DNA of 42,538 bases. Source: Anaerolineales bacterium UBA2317 (GTDB lineage: Bacteria > Chloroflexota > Anaerolineae > Anaerolineales > Villigracilaceae). Positions 23,711 through 31,007 of the stretch are shown here, piece by piece. Made by a program: the position numbers and the translations under genes. The stretch's first letter is position 1. Each line of letters opens with the position of its first letter. The notes beneath the pieces are model-generated. The model searched no databases and was not told where the DNA came from. It was given only the letters and a program-made list of their open reading frames with translations. The stretch is from contig DDVH01000022.1 of the NCBI GenBank assembly GCA_002345215.1, positions 286,493-329,030 on the forward strand. Reading direction: 5' to 3'.

Positions 23711-24723
23711 TTTCTTAAGATTCCTGCTAGGTCGCCGCGGTCTTTTCGGGCGAAGGCGTTTAATAGTCTTTTATTTAATTGAATTAACGCAATTAACATA
23801 GTAAAGATACCAGCAATTGCAAGGAGTGGGTCACGTATAGTGGAAGGGATAAATCTTAAAAAAATGATGTAAGATACTTTATCAAGTGTTGGATGCAAAA
23901 TAATAGGGGAGAAAATTTTTGCAAAGCCGATGCCTGCTAAAAAAACACCAAACACAAAGATAATCATCCAAAGTTGTGTGCCAGCGCTTGGTTCAAGCCA
24001 ACGCCAAAAGCTAGCTCGAAAATAGATTCTAATTGTATCAATCAATGCGGCGAAGAAATGACTTGACTTCATGCGTCCTAGATTGCCTTTGCGTTGATAT
24101 AACACTTCGACTGGATATTCAACAATTTTATAGCCAAAGCGTGAAATGGCAACTAGCAATTCAAGATCAAAGGCAAAACGGCTGACTTGTAGGCGTGGAA
24201 TAGATTCTTCTAACACATTTCGCTTGAAAAGTTTAATGCCAGTTTGTGTATCAGAAATATTTAATCCAAACAAAAAACTCACGCTTTTCCGATATAAGGA
24301 GCTCATTAAGCGACGTGGGAAGGGGAAGTGGTTTGCGATTGGGTCTTTTACACCTGCTATAACATCGGCTTTGTTTCTTTGCAGTGCTGAAAGCATTTTT
24401 GAAATGTAAACAGGTGAGATTTCTAAATCAGCATCGAGGAAGGCAATTAGTTCGCCTTTCGATTTTTCAAAACCTAAAAATAAAGAAGCACCTTTTCCTT
24501 GATTATTAGGTGAGTGAATTATTTTTATATTTTTATAAACTTTTGCAGCACGTTTGCATTCCAAATAAGTATTGTCGTGGCTTCCATCATCAACAACTAT
24601 AATTTCGCAGTTATATTTTTTAACTAAGTTATTAACCCTTATTAAATTTTCAAATATATGCGTGCCCTCATTGTAAGCGGGCATAATTATTGAAATTTTT
24701 ATTTGTTGTTTTATTTTTGGCAT
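23707..24723 (-). CDS. GT2 family polyprenyl-phosphate glycosyltransferase (DPM1/GtrB-like)
   Basis: The 338-residue protein has an N-terminal GT-A domain with IIMPAYNEG, VVDDGSHDNT, NQGKGASLFLGFEKSKGELIAFLDADLEI (DxD site) and DTQTGIKLFKRNV, and two to three C-terminal membrane helices (about 246-268, 275-293 and 299-318). This is the pattern of dolichyl/undecaprenyl-phosphate mannosyl- or glucosyltransferases that make lipid-linked sugar donors for GT-C enzymes, two of which are encoded nearby. It overlaps the methyltransferase gene by 4 bp and lies 7 bp after the acyl-CoA dehydrogenase gene. Confidence 0.87.
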   Translation of the reverse strand: MPKIKQQIKISIIMPAYNEGTHIFENLIRVNNLVKKYNCEIIVVDDGSHDNTYLECKRAAKVYKNIKIIHSPNNQGKGASLFLGFEKSKGELIAFLDADLEISPVYISKMLSALQRNKADVIAGVKDPIANHFPFPRRLMSSLYRKSVSFLFGLNISDTQTGIKLFKRNVLEESIPRLQVSRFAFDLELLVAISRFGYKIVEYPVEVLYQRKGNLGRMKSSHFFAALIDTIRIYFRASFWRWLEPSAGTQLWMIIFVFGVFLAGIGFAKIFSPIILHPTLDKVSYIIFLRFIPSTIRDPLLAIAGIFTMLIALIQLNKRLLNAFARKDRGDLAGILRK

Positions 24724-24730
24724 TTGGAAA

Positions 24731-25900
24731 CTATTTTATTCCAAGTTCACTTCTTGAAATCACTAACCTTTGAATTTCGCTTGTGCCTTCATAAATCTCA
24801 GTAATCTTAGCATCACGGAAGTATCTCTCTACTGGGAGTTCTTTGCTATAGCCCATGCCGCCGTGAATTTGCACGGCTTGGTGGGTAACATACATAGCGG
24901 TTTCGGATGCAAACAATTTTGCCATTGAGGCTTCGAGGGAATAACGACCTTTGGATGTTTTAGCTTTATCTTTTGCAATGGCGGCGTTGTAAATTAACAA
25001 CCGAGATGCTTCGATGCGCGTTTTCATATCGGCGAGTTTGAAGCCTGTGCCTTGAAATTGACCAATGACATGACCAAACGCTTCTCTTTGACCTGCATAA
25101 CTGCGTGCCGCTTCGTATGCCGCTTCTGCAATCCCAAGCGCTTGTGTGGCGATTCCGATTCTGCCAGCATCTAAAACAGTCATGGCAATTTTGAAGCCTT
25201 CGCCTTCTTTGCCTAAAACATTTTCTGCGGGCACTTTGCAATTTTCAAAAATCAATTCACTCGTTGCAGATGCACGAATGCCTAACTTTGGTTCTTTTTT
25301 TCCGCGAGTTAATCCAGGTGTATTTCCATCTACAAGAAAAGCTGTAACACCTTTTTGTTTTTTGCTTGGATCGGTCATCATAAACACGACAAAATAATTT
25401 GCAACAGGTCCACTTGTGACCCATGATTTTCTTCCGTTCAAAATATAAAAATCACCATCACGAGTGGCAAGGCTTTTCATATTGCCTGCATCAGAGCCGC
25501 TTTGTGGTTCGGTGAGTGAATATCCACCGATGGCTTTGCCTGAAGCAATAGGCTCAACAAATTTTTTCTTTTGTTCTTCTGTGCCAAATTGTAAAATGCC
25601 GTGACAATACAATGAATTATTGACGGACATAATCACGCCGTGTGAAGCATCTACTTTGCAGATTTCTTCAAGTGCTAATACATAAGCGAGTGCATCCATA
25701 TTAGCCCCACCATATTGTTCTGGGACTTGTATTCCCATGAAACCAAGTTCGCCCATTTTTTTTATAGTAGCTGATGGAAATTCTCCGCTTTCATCAAATT
25801 CTGCGGCGATGGGGGCGATTTCTTTTTGGGCAAAATCACGCGCGGCATCACGAAGCATTTTGTGTTCGTTGGTGAGCGGGTAGATGGGTAGTTCTGTCAT
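24731..25900 (-). CDS. Acyl-CoA dehydrogenase (short-chain type)
   Basis: The 389-residue flavoprotein oxidises acyl-CoA to enoyl-CoA. It has GYSLTEPQSGSDAGN, the flavin-region WVTSGPVANYFVVF, LGIRASATSELIFENCKVP, REAFGHVIGQFQGTGFKLADM, QIHGGMGYSKELPVERYFRDAKITEIYEGTSEIQ, in which Glu371 is the catalytic base. The overall layout is of the butyryl-CoA dehydrogenase group. A GGAG site lies 12 nt before the ATG at 25900; a TTG at 25918 is less likely. It heads the minus-strand run that goes on through glycan genes to propionyl-CoA carboxylase, so acyl-CoA catabolism brackets a glycosyltransferase cassette. Confidence 0.93.
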   Translation of the reverse strand: MTELPIYPLTNEHKMLRDAARDFAQKEIAPIAAEFDESGEFPSATIKKMGELGFMGIQVPEQYGGANMDALAYVLALEEICKVDASHGVIMSVNNSLYCHGILQFGTEEQKKKFVEPIASGKAIGGYSLTEPQSGSDAGNMKSLATRDGDFYILNGRKSWVTSGPVANYFVVFMMTDPSKKQKGVTAFLVDGNTPGLTRGKKEPKLGIRASATSELIFENCKVPAENVLGKEGEGFKIAMTVLDAGRIGIATQALGIAEAAYEAARSYAGQREAFGHVIGQFQGTGFKLADMKTRIEASRLLIYNAAIAKDKAKTSKGRYSLEASMAKLFASETAMYVTHQAVQIHGGMGYSKELPVERYFRDAKITEIYEGTSEIQRLVISRSELGIK

Positions 25901-26043
25901 TGAAAAATAGTTCTCCAAATTTTTTTTGAATTATACCCTGTGGAGGGTTGAGGGGAAAAGTTGTCTATATGTGGACTCTGTTGACGCGGGTGAAACAGGT
26001 TAAACCGTAGGGTGAGGCGGTTGTCGTAATCGGAAAACAAAAT

Positions 26044-26072
26044 TTGACTTCCATTTTTCATTCTATGATAAT
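26044..26072 (+). promoter_or_regulatory. Promoter of the polyamine-type transporter operon
   Basis: TTGACT (26044-26049), a 17-bp spacer and GATAAT (26067-26072) match sigma-70 consensus well. The predicted leader is about 120 nt and contains a strong but unused Shine-Dalgarno sequence at 26121-26129. Confidence 0.65.
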
Positions 26073-26133
26073 TAAAACATCGCATCTATTATTTCCTGCG
26101 GGTGTATATCTTATTACCTGAAAGGAGGTGGCA

Positions 26134-26154
26134 GTGGGGTTGTTTAATTTTTGA
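26134..26154 (+). other. Possible six-codon leader ORF upstream of the binding-protein gene
   Basis: AAAGGAGGT (26121-26129) precedes GTG at 26134 with 5 nt spacing, followed by GGG TTG TTT AAT TTT and TGA. The ribosome site is better than that of most genes here. Whether it is translated is unknown. Confidence 0.3.
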
Positions 26155-26197
26155 TGGTTTGTTTTTTTAGTTTTTAAAATTTAATAAGGAGAATGAG

Positions 26198-27370
26198 ATG
26201 AAAAAGTTTACGTTTAAGTTGATGGTGCTTTTGCTCGTATCTACTTTTGTTCTTTCGGCTTGTGCTGGGGCAGGCGGTGGTGGTTCTTCTGCTTCTGGTG
26301 AAATGGAAGGCGCACTTTCCATCGTCTCTTGGGCGGGCTATATTGAGCGTGGTGAAACCAGCCCAGACTTTGATTGGGTGACTCAGTTTGAAGCCGAGAC
26401 TGGTTGTATGGTTACAAATAAGACTGCTGCAACATCAGATGAAATGGTGGCATTGATGAATGAAGGTGGTTTTGATTTAGTGACTGCTTCTGGCGACGCT
26501 TCGAATCGTTTGATTTCTGGCGGCCGTGTTCAAGAAATTGATATTTCTCGTATTCCAAGTTGGGACAAGATTGACCCGCGCTTACAGAATGCTCCATGGC
26601 ATACTGTAGATGGAAAACATTATGGTGTGCCTTATTCTTCTGGTCAAAATATTTTGATGTATAACACTGAAGTATTTGGTGATGAACCCCCGACAAGTTG
26701 GAATGTAGTCTTTGAAGAAATGACTTTGCCAGACGGTGAATCAAATCGTGGACGTATTCAAGCTTATGATGGTCCAATCTATGTTGCAGATGCAGCTTTA
26801 TATTTGAAAGCCACTCGTCCTGAACTTGGTATTGATGACCCATACGCTTTAACGCGTGACCAATTTAATGCCGCGATTGAACTTCTGCGCCAACAACGCA
26901 CTTTGATTAACCGCTACTGGCATGATGCATTCATTCAAATGGATGATTTCACTAATGAAGGTGTTGCGGCTTCTGGTTCTTGGCCCTTCCAAGCCAACTT
27001 GTTGAAAGCCGCCGGTGCTCCAATTGAAAAAGTTGTTCCTGTTGAAGGCGCAACGGGTTGGGCTGACTCCACTATGTTGCATGTTGATTCTGAACATGTA
27101 AATTGTGCTTATGCTTGGCTAGAATGGTCTTTGAACCCCAAAGTACAAGGTGACCTTGCGGCTTGGTTCCAGAACATTCCAGTTCGTTTGGATGCTTGTG
27201 AAAACAATCCATTACTCGGACCAGATGGTTGTGTGAATAACGGTTTGAACAACTTTGACCAAATCGTTTGGTGGCGCACCCCAACTTCCACTTGTACAGA
27301 CGGCTCAAAAGATTGTGTACCTTACCATGAATGGGTCACAAACTATGTCGCTGTAATTGGTGGACGTTAA
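26198..27370 (+). CDS. potD: ABC transporter substrate-binding lipoprotein, spermidine/putrescine type
   Basis: The 390-residue protein has a lipoprotein signal (LSACAG, lipid Cys22), a Gly/Ser linker and a periplasmic-binding fold of the PotD/PotF cluster: SIVSWAGYIERG, TGCMVTNKTAATSDEMVALM, YGVPYSSGQNILMYNTEVFG, NRYWHDAFIQM, and W-rich ligand-pocket segments. The genes that follow encode the ATPase and two permeases of the same transporter class, so uptake of a polyamine or similar cation is likely, though related systems carry other compounds. AAGGAG is 6 nt before the ATG. A terminator-like hairpin follows, which would make this subunit more abundant than the rest. Confidence 0.87.
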   Translation: MKKFTFKLMVLLLVSTFVLSACAGAGGGGSSASGEMEGALSIVSWAGYIERGETSPDFDWVTQFEAETGCMVTNKTAATSDEMVALMNEGGFDLVTASGDASNRLISGGRVQEIDISRIPSWDKIDPRLQNAPWHTVDGKHYGVPYSSGQNILMYNTEVFGDEPPTSWNVVFEEMTLPDGESNRGRIQAYDGPIYVADAALYLKATRPELGIDDPYALTRDQFNAAIELLRQQRTLINRYWHDAFIQMDDFTNEGVAASGSWPFQANLLKAAGAPIEKVVPVEGATGWADSTMLHVDSEHVNCAYAWLEWSLNPKVQGDLAAWFQNIPVRLDACENNPLLGPDGCVNNGLNNFDQIVWWRTPTSTCTDGSKDCVPYHEWVTNYVAVIGGR

Positions 27371-27387
27371 TCCAAATCATTAACTTT

Positions 27388-27416
27388 AGATTCAGGCGAG
27401 GAGGGCGCCTGAATCT
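27388..27416 (+). terminator. Terminator or attenuating hairpin between binding-protein and ATPase genes
   Basis: An 11-bp stem (AGATTCAGGCG and CGCCTGAATCT) with a 7-nt loop is followed by TTTTTCATTT, 17 bases after the stop codon. A separate TATAAT for the ATPase gene lies downstream, at 27441. Confidence 0.85.
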
Positions 27417-27440
27417 TTTTCATTTATATTAAACAAAAGA

Positions 27441-27446
27441 TATAAT
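27441..27446 (+). promoter_or_regulatory. Putative -10 box of the ATPase gene
   Basis: TATAAT lies 7 nt before the ATG at 27454. No Shine-Dalgarno sequence exists, so the ATPase-permease mRNA may start at or next to the ATG. Confidence 0.55.
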
Positions 27447-27453
27447 CAAACTC

Positions 27454-28494
27454 ATGACCAATTCTTCTTCAACCCCAGCGATTCGATTTAATCAAGTCAG
27501 TAGATATTTTGGCGAAGTGAAAGCAGTAGACCAAGTTGACCTTGAAGTTCATGATGGTGAATTTTTTGCAATGTTAGGTCCATCAGGTTCAGGGAAAACG
27601 ACTTGTTTACGCATGATTGCGGGGTTTGATAGACCAACCAACGGCGAAATTTATTTATATGGGCAAGATGTTTCAAATCTGCCACCGTATGAAAGAAGTG
27701 TGAATACTGTTTTTCAAGATTACGCTTTGTTCCCGCACATGAATGTCGGCGATAACATTGCTTATGGTTTGATGATTAAGAAAGTTCCAAAAGCCGAACG
27801 AGAAAAACGCGTTGATGAAATGCTGGATTTAGTTCAACTCAAAGGATTTGCTTCACGCAAACCTTCGCAACTCTCCGGCGGACAAAGACAACGCGTCGCA
27901 CTTGCGCGAGCCTTGATCAATCACCCCAAAGTTTTGCTACTCGACGAACCACTCGGCGCATTAGACTTGAAATTGCGCCAGCAAATGCAAGTGGAATTAA
28001 AAGCAATTCAAAAACGCGTCGGCATTACATTTATTTTCGTGACGCATGACCAAGAAGAAGCCATCACCATGAGTGACAGAATCGCTGTCTTCAACCATGG
28101 GAAAATTGAACAGGTTGGCTCACCTGCTGAAATCTACGAAAGACCCGCTTCAACCTTTGTGGCAGGCTTTGTGGGGACATCCAATCTAGTAAGTGGTGAA
28201 GTTGCCAAACGCATCACAGGTTCAGAACAAACATTTTCCATTCGCCCCGAAAAGATTCATCTAGGTCAAATGGAACAAACCATTACAACCAGTATGCTTT
28301 TTGTAAACGGAATCATACGGGATGTGGTTTATTTAGGTTTATATACACGTTATCTTGTAGAAGTAGATGGTGGCATTGATTTAGTCGTCGTTGAGCAAAA
28401 CTTGAAAACTACTTCTATGGATGTGCTTGCCGCTAGAGGACAAAAAGTAAAGTTGTATTGGCAAAAAGACCACATTAGTTATGTGGGAGCATAA
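27454..28494 (+). CDS. potA: ABC transporter ATP-binding protein, spermidine/putrescine type
   Basis: The 346-residue ATPase has Walker A GPSGSGKT (42-49), the Q-loop VFQDYALFPHMNV (86-98), signature LSGGQRQR (140-147), Walker B LLLDEP (161-166) and the D-loop, then a C-terminal TOBE-type regulatory region (about 240-346). It fits the PotA/FbpC/UgpC group that powers import. Its stop is one base before the start of the first permease. It appears to have its own leaderless promoter after the terminator-like hairpin. Confidence 0.92.
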   Translation: MTNSSSTPAIRFNQVSRYFGEVKAVDQVDLEVHDGEFFAMLGPSGSGKTTCLRMIAGFDRPTNGEIYLYGQDVSNLPPYERSVNTVFQDYALFPHMNVGDNIAYGLMIKKVPKAEREKRVDEMLDLVQLKGFASRKPSQLSGGQRQRVALARALINHPKVLLLDEPLGALDLKLRQQMQVELKAIQKRVGITFIFVTHDQEEAITMSDRIAVFNHGKIEQVGSPAEIYERPASTFVAGFVGTSNLVSGEVAKRITGSEQTFSIRPEKIHLGQMEQTITTSMLFVNGIIRDVVYLGLYTRYLVEVDGGIDLVVVEQNLKTTSMDVLAARGQKVKLYWQKDHISYVGA

Positions 28495-28495
28495 G

Positions 28496-29401
28496 ATGTT
28501 GACAAGGCTTTCAACATACTTTTATCAACGTCCGAAATTGGTTTTGTGGTTATTCCTCGCCCCGCCGATGTTATACATGGTGGTGGTGTATCTTGGTTCT
28601 CTGTTTGCACTTTTGATTAATAGTTTTTATTACATTGATGATTTTACAGGTCTCATCGTCCGTGAGTTTACATTGCAGACGTATGCTCAAATTTTTACAC
28701 CAGCCAACCGTGAAATTTTTACACGCACAGCCACCATGGCATTTTTTGTGACGATTGCCTCTGCAATTATTTCTTTTCCACTTGCTTATTACATTGCCAA
28801 ATATGCCTCACGCCGTTTGAAGACTTGGCTGTTAATCGGCGTGACGATTCCATTATGGTCAAGTTATTTGGTGCGTGTATATTCATGGAAATTGATTCTG
28901 GCTCAAGAAGGCATTTTGTCTTACTTTATTAATCTATTTGGATTAAGCGGTTTATTAGAATGGCTATTGAGTTTTGAAAGTTTTGGCGGTTCATCTTTAG
29001 CCTTATCACCACTTGGGATGTTCATTGTTTTTGTATATATCTGGCTTCCGTATATGATTATTCCAATACAAACCGCATTAGAGCGTGTGCCAAATTCATT
29101 GGTAGAAGCCTCTAGTGATTTAGGTGCAAGACCTTTGCAAACTTTTAGAACAGTCATTTTGCCAATGTCATTTCCCGGTGTGATTGCTGGCTCCATTTTT
29201 ACTTTTTCCTTAACGCTAGGTGACTTTATTATTCCTCTTGCGATTGGAAATTCAAAATTCTTTATCGGGCAAGCGGTCTATTCTTATCAAGGCACAGCAG
29301 GGAATATTCCCCTTGCCGCCGCAATGACGATGGGTCCCGTAGCCATTATGATTATTTATTTATTAGTCGCTCGCAAACTGGGAGCATTCGATGCACTCTA
29401 A
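28496..29401 (+). CDS. potB: ABC transporter permease, PotB type
   Basis: The 301-residue membrane protein has about six helices and the permease EAA loop LVEASSDLGARPLQTFRTVILPMSFPG (about 204-230). It matches the first permease (PotB/PotH) of polyamine ABC importers. The ATG at 28496 has GGGAG 6 nt upstream; an in-frame ATG at 28481 overlaps the ATPase gene and is less likely. It overlaps the next permease gene by 11 bp. Confidence 0.9.
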   Translation: MLTRLSTYFYQRPKLVLWLFLAPPMLYMVVVYLGSLFALLINSFYYIDDFTGLIVREFTLQTYAQIFTPANREIFTRTATMAFFVTIASAIISFPLAYYIAKYASRRLKTWLLIGVTIPLWSSYLVRVYSWKLILAQEGILSYFINLFGLSGLLEWLLSFESFGGSSLALSPLGMFIVFVYIWLPYMIIPIQTALERVPNSLVEASSDLGARPLQTFRTVILPMSFPGVIAGSIFTFSLTLGDFIIPLAIGNSKFFIGQAVYSYQGTAGNIPLAAAMTMGPVAIMIIYLLVARKLGAFDAL

Positions 29402-30197
29402 AAAAGCGCCTTTACCATTAACGATTGCCGCCATTGGAACTTTATTGTTTTTGCACGTTCCAATGTTGATAATTTTTCTTTACACTTTTACGCCAGATGA
29501 AACCACATACACATTCCCATTACCGGGCTTTACAACCAAATGGTTTGGCGTTGCCTTAGGGCGTGCCGACTTATGGCGTTCATTGATTCTCTCACTTCAA
29601 GTTGCAACAGTTGCCACAATCGCCGCTTTGATTTTAGGAACGCTTGCCGCGGCGGCAGTGTATCGCAGTAATTTTTTCGGACGTGAATCAATTTCGTTTT
29701 TATTGGTTTTGCCAATTGCATTACCGGGTATTGTCTCTGGCATTGCGTTGCGTACTGCAATGGGCGGCATGGATATTCCATTTTCATTTTGGACGATTGT
29801 GATTGGCCACGCTACATTTTGTGTGGTCGTAGTGTATAACAATGTGCTTGCACGTTTCAGGCGCACGAGCGCATCCATGATTGAAGCCTCGATGGATTTA
29901 GGCGCAAATTCATTTCAAACATTTCGTTATGTTGTTTTGCCAAATATTGCTACTGCTTTATTGGCAGGTGGCATGTTAGCCTTTGCACTTTCGTTTGATG
30001 AAGTTATCGTAACAACATTTACAGCTGGTCAACAAACCACGCTTCCCATATGGATTTTCAGTCAACTCACACGCCCGCGCGATAGACCCGTTACAAACGT
30101 GGTGGCAACTTTTGTGATTTTGATTACCTTCATTCCGATTTTTCTGGCGCAAAGAATTTCCGCTGGTGCATCTGATACTGAAGGTGAAAATAAATAA
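29391..30197 (+). CDS. potC: ABC transporter permease, PotC type
   Basis: The 268-residue membrane protein has about six helices and the EAA loop MIEASMDLGANSFQTFRYVVLPNIATA. The second conserved region, FALSFDEVIVTTFTAG, is typical of PotC/PotI. It completes a D-A-B-C operon. GGGAG lies just upstream of the ATG within the end of the previous gene. A truncated R2 repeat follows 8 bp after the stop codon, where a terminator might be expected. Confidence 0.9.
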   Translation: MHSKKAPLPLTIAAIGTLLFLHVPMLIIFLYTFTPDETTYTFPLPGFTTKWFGVALGRADLWRSLILSLQVATVATIAALILGTLAAAAVYRSNFFGRESISFLLVLPIALPGIVSGIALRTAMGGMDIPFSFWTIVIGHATFCVVVVYNNVLARFRRTSASMIEASMDLGANSFQTFRYVVLPNIATALLAGGMLAFALSFDEVIVTTFTAGQQTTLPIWIFSQLTRPRDRPVTNVVATFVILITFIPIFLAQRISAGASDTEGENK

Positions 30198-30204
30198 TTG
30201 ATGT

Positions 30205-30261
30205 ATGTCATTGCGATGAAAAAGTTACGAAACAATCTCCAACACAATTGGGGATTGTTTC
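30205..30261. repeat. Truncated R2 element
   Basis: It begins ATGTCATTGCGATG and keeps the central GAAACAATC/GATTGTTTC hairpin, with paired changes from the usual GAAGCAATC/GATTGCTTC, but the third hairpin and right outer arm are missing. The sequence passes directly into TTTTATAAT. Confidence 0.7.
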
Positions 30262-30264
30262 TTT

Positions 30265-30270
30265 TATAAT
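30265..30270 (+). promoter_or_regulatory. Putative -10 box, 6 nt before a small ORF
   Basis: TATAAT lies 6 nt upstream of ATG at 30277, the same spacing as at moaC and at the gene starting at 31008. It probably drives the small ORF and the SET gene. Confidence 0.5.
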
Positions 30271-30276
30271 TACAAC

Positions 30277-30405
30277 ATGATAAAAAATACTTTCACGCCT
30301 CAACCCAGACTTTCTGTCTGCTTCACGCGCGTAAGCAGAATCATTATCCCCGAAAGAAATGTTGCACGAAGCAAGAATCAATTATCCCCGACGAGTGAGG
30401 CGTAA
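30277..30405 (+). CDS. Small ORF (42 aa) coupled to the SET-domain gene
   Basis: ATG at 30277 opens 42 codons (starts MIKNTFTPQPRLSVC, ends NQLSPTSEA), closed by TAA at 30403-30405, whose last A is the first base of the SET gene ATG (TAATG). It has the leaderless spacing seen at other genes (TATAAT plus 6 nt). The peptide is basic and has no recognisable domain. Its DNA includes a hairpin (CTGCTTCACGCGCGTAAGCAG-like) and a copy of the GAATCAATTATCCCCG motif also found before fabF, so it may be repeat DNA that happens to be open. It could act as a coupling leader for the downstream gene. Confidence 0.4.
   Translation: MIKNTFTPQPRLSVCFTRVSRIIIPERNVARSKNQLSPTSEA
30375..30402 (+). repeat. GAATCAATTATCCCCG...TGAGGCG motif upstream of the SET gene
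   Basis: This is the second copy of the 28-nt stretch at 10570-10597. The TGAGG at its right end is 4 nt from the SET gene ATG and could serve as the ribosome site. Confidence 0.4.
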
Positions 30406-30905
30406 TGAATCATTCATACTTGAATCCAAAATGTGAAGCACGCGAAAATCCACGTGGCGGATGTAGTGTCTTCGCTAAAGAATTTATTCCAAAAAATGAA
30501 TTGGTCTCTTTATGGGGTGGGACGATTGCTCAGAAAAAAGAATTAGACCCAAACATGCCACGTTTTACACAACGTGTGATTCAAATTGACGAAGATTTAT
30601 ATTTGTTGACGGCTGAAGAAAAAGAACCGAATGATTGTTTCAATCATTCATGCGAACCGAATTTAGGTTTTTCGGGTCAAATTGGTTTGGTGACGATGCG
30701 CGATGTGCAAGCGGGTGAGGAATTATGTTTTGATTACGCCATGTCTGACGGCGAACCGTATGATGAGTTTGATTGTTTGTGTGGTTCATCGAATTGTAGA
30801 AAAAAAGTAACCGGCAATGATTGGAAGAATCCAGGTTTGTGGGTGAAATATAAAAATTATTTTTCACCTTATTTGGCAAGACGAATTGAGAATTTGAATA
30901 AATAG
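30405..30905 (+). CDS. SET-domain protein (putative protein lysine methyltransferase)
   Basis: The 166-residue protein is a compact SET-domain methyltransferase. Motifs are RGGCSVFAKEFIPKNELVSLWGG near the N-terminus (SAM site), FNHSCEPN (79-86), GEELCFDYA (104-112) and a post-SET zinc-binding segment CLCGSSNC (Cys124, Cys126, Cys131) that would join Cys83. This full NHSCxPN plus CxCx4C set is the arrangement of eukaryotic-type lysine methyltransferases and of a sparse group of bacterial SET proteins. Target unknown; ribosomal or nucleoid proteins are possible. It starts at the TAATG overlap with a small ORF and is followed by an R3 repeat. Confidence 0.88.
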   Translation: MNHSYLNPKCEARENPRGGCSVFAKEFIPKNELVSLWGGTIAQKKELDPNMPRFTQRVIQIDEDLYLLTAEEKEPNDCFNHSCEPNLGFSGQIGLVTMRDVQAGEELCFDYAMSDGEPYDEFDCLCGSSNCRKKVTGNDWKNPGLWVKYKNYFSPYLARRIENLNK

Positions 30906-30909
30906 TGCC

Positions 30910-30996
30910 ATGTCATTCTGAGCCACGTTTTTGTTCTTTGTGGCGAAGAATCTCCGTGATTATGGTAGAGACTCTTCGCTACGCTCAGAGTGACAT
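30910..30996. repeat. R3 element between the SET and GT-C genes
   Basis: Outer arms are ATGTCATTCTGAGC and GCTCAGAGTGACAT. The GCCACG hairpin is on the left and GAATCTC/GAGACTC form the middle hairpin. The last base of the repeat is the first T of the downstream TATAAT. Confidence 0.8.
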
Positions 30997-31001
30997 ATAA
31001 T
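30996..31001 (+). promoter_or_regulatory. Putative -10 box formed at the edge of an R3 repeat
   Basis: TATAAT lies 6 nt before the ATG at 31008 and overlaps the end of the R3 element by one base. A leaderless mRNA is predicted. Confidence 0.5.
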
Positions 31002-31007
31002 CCTAAA

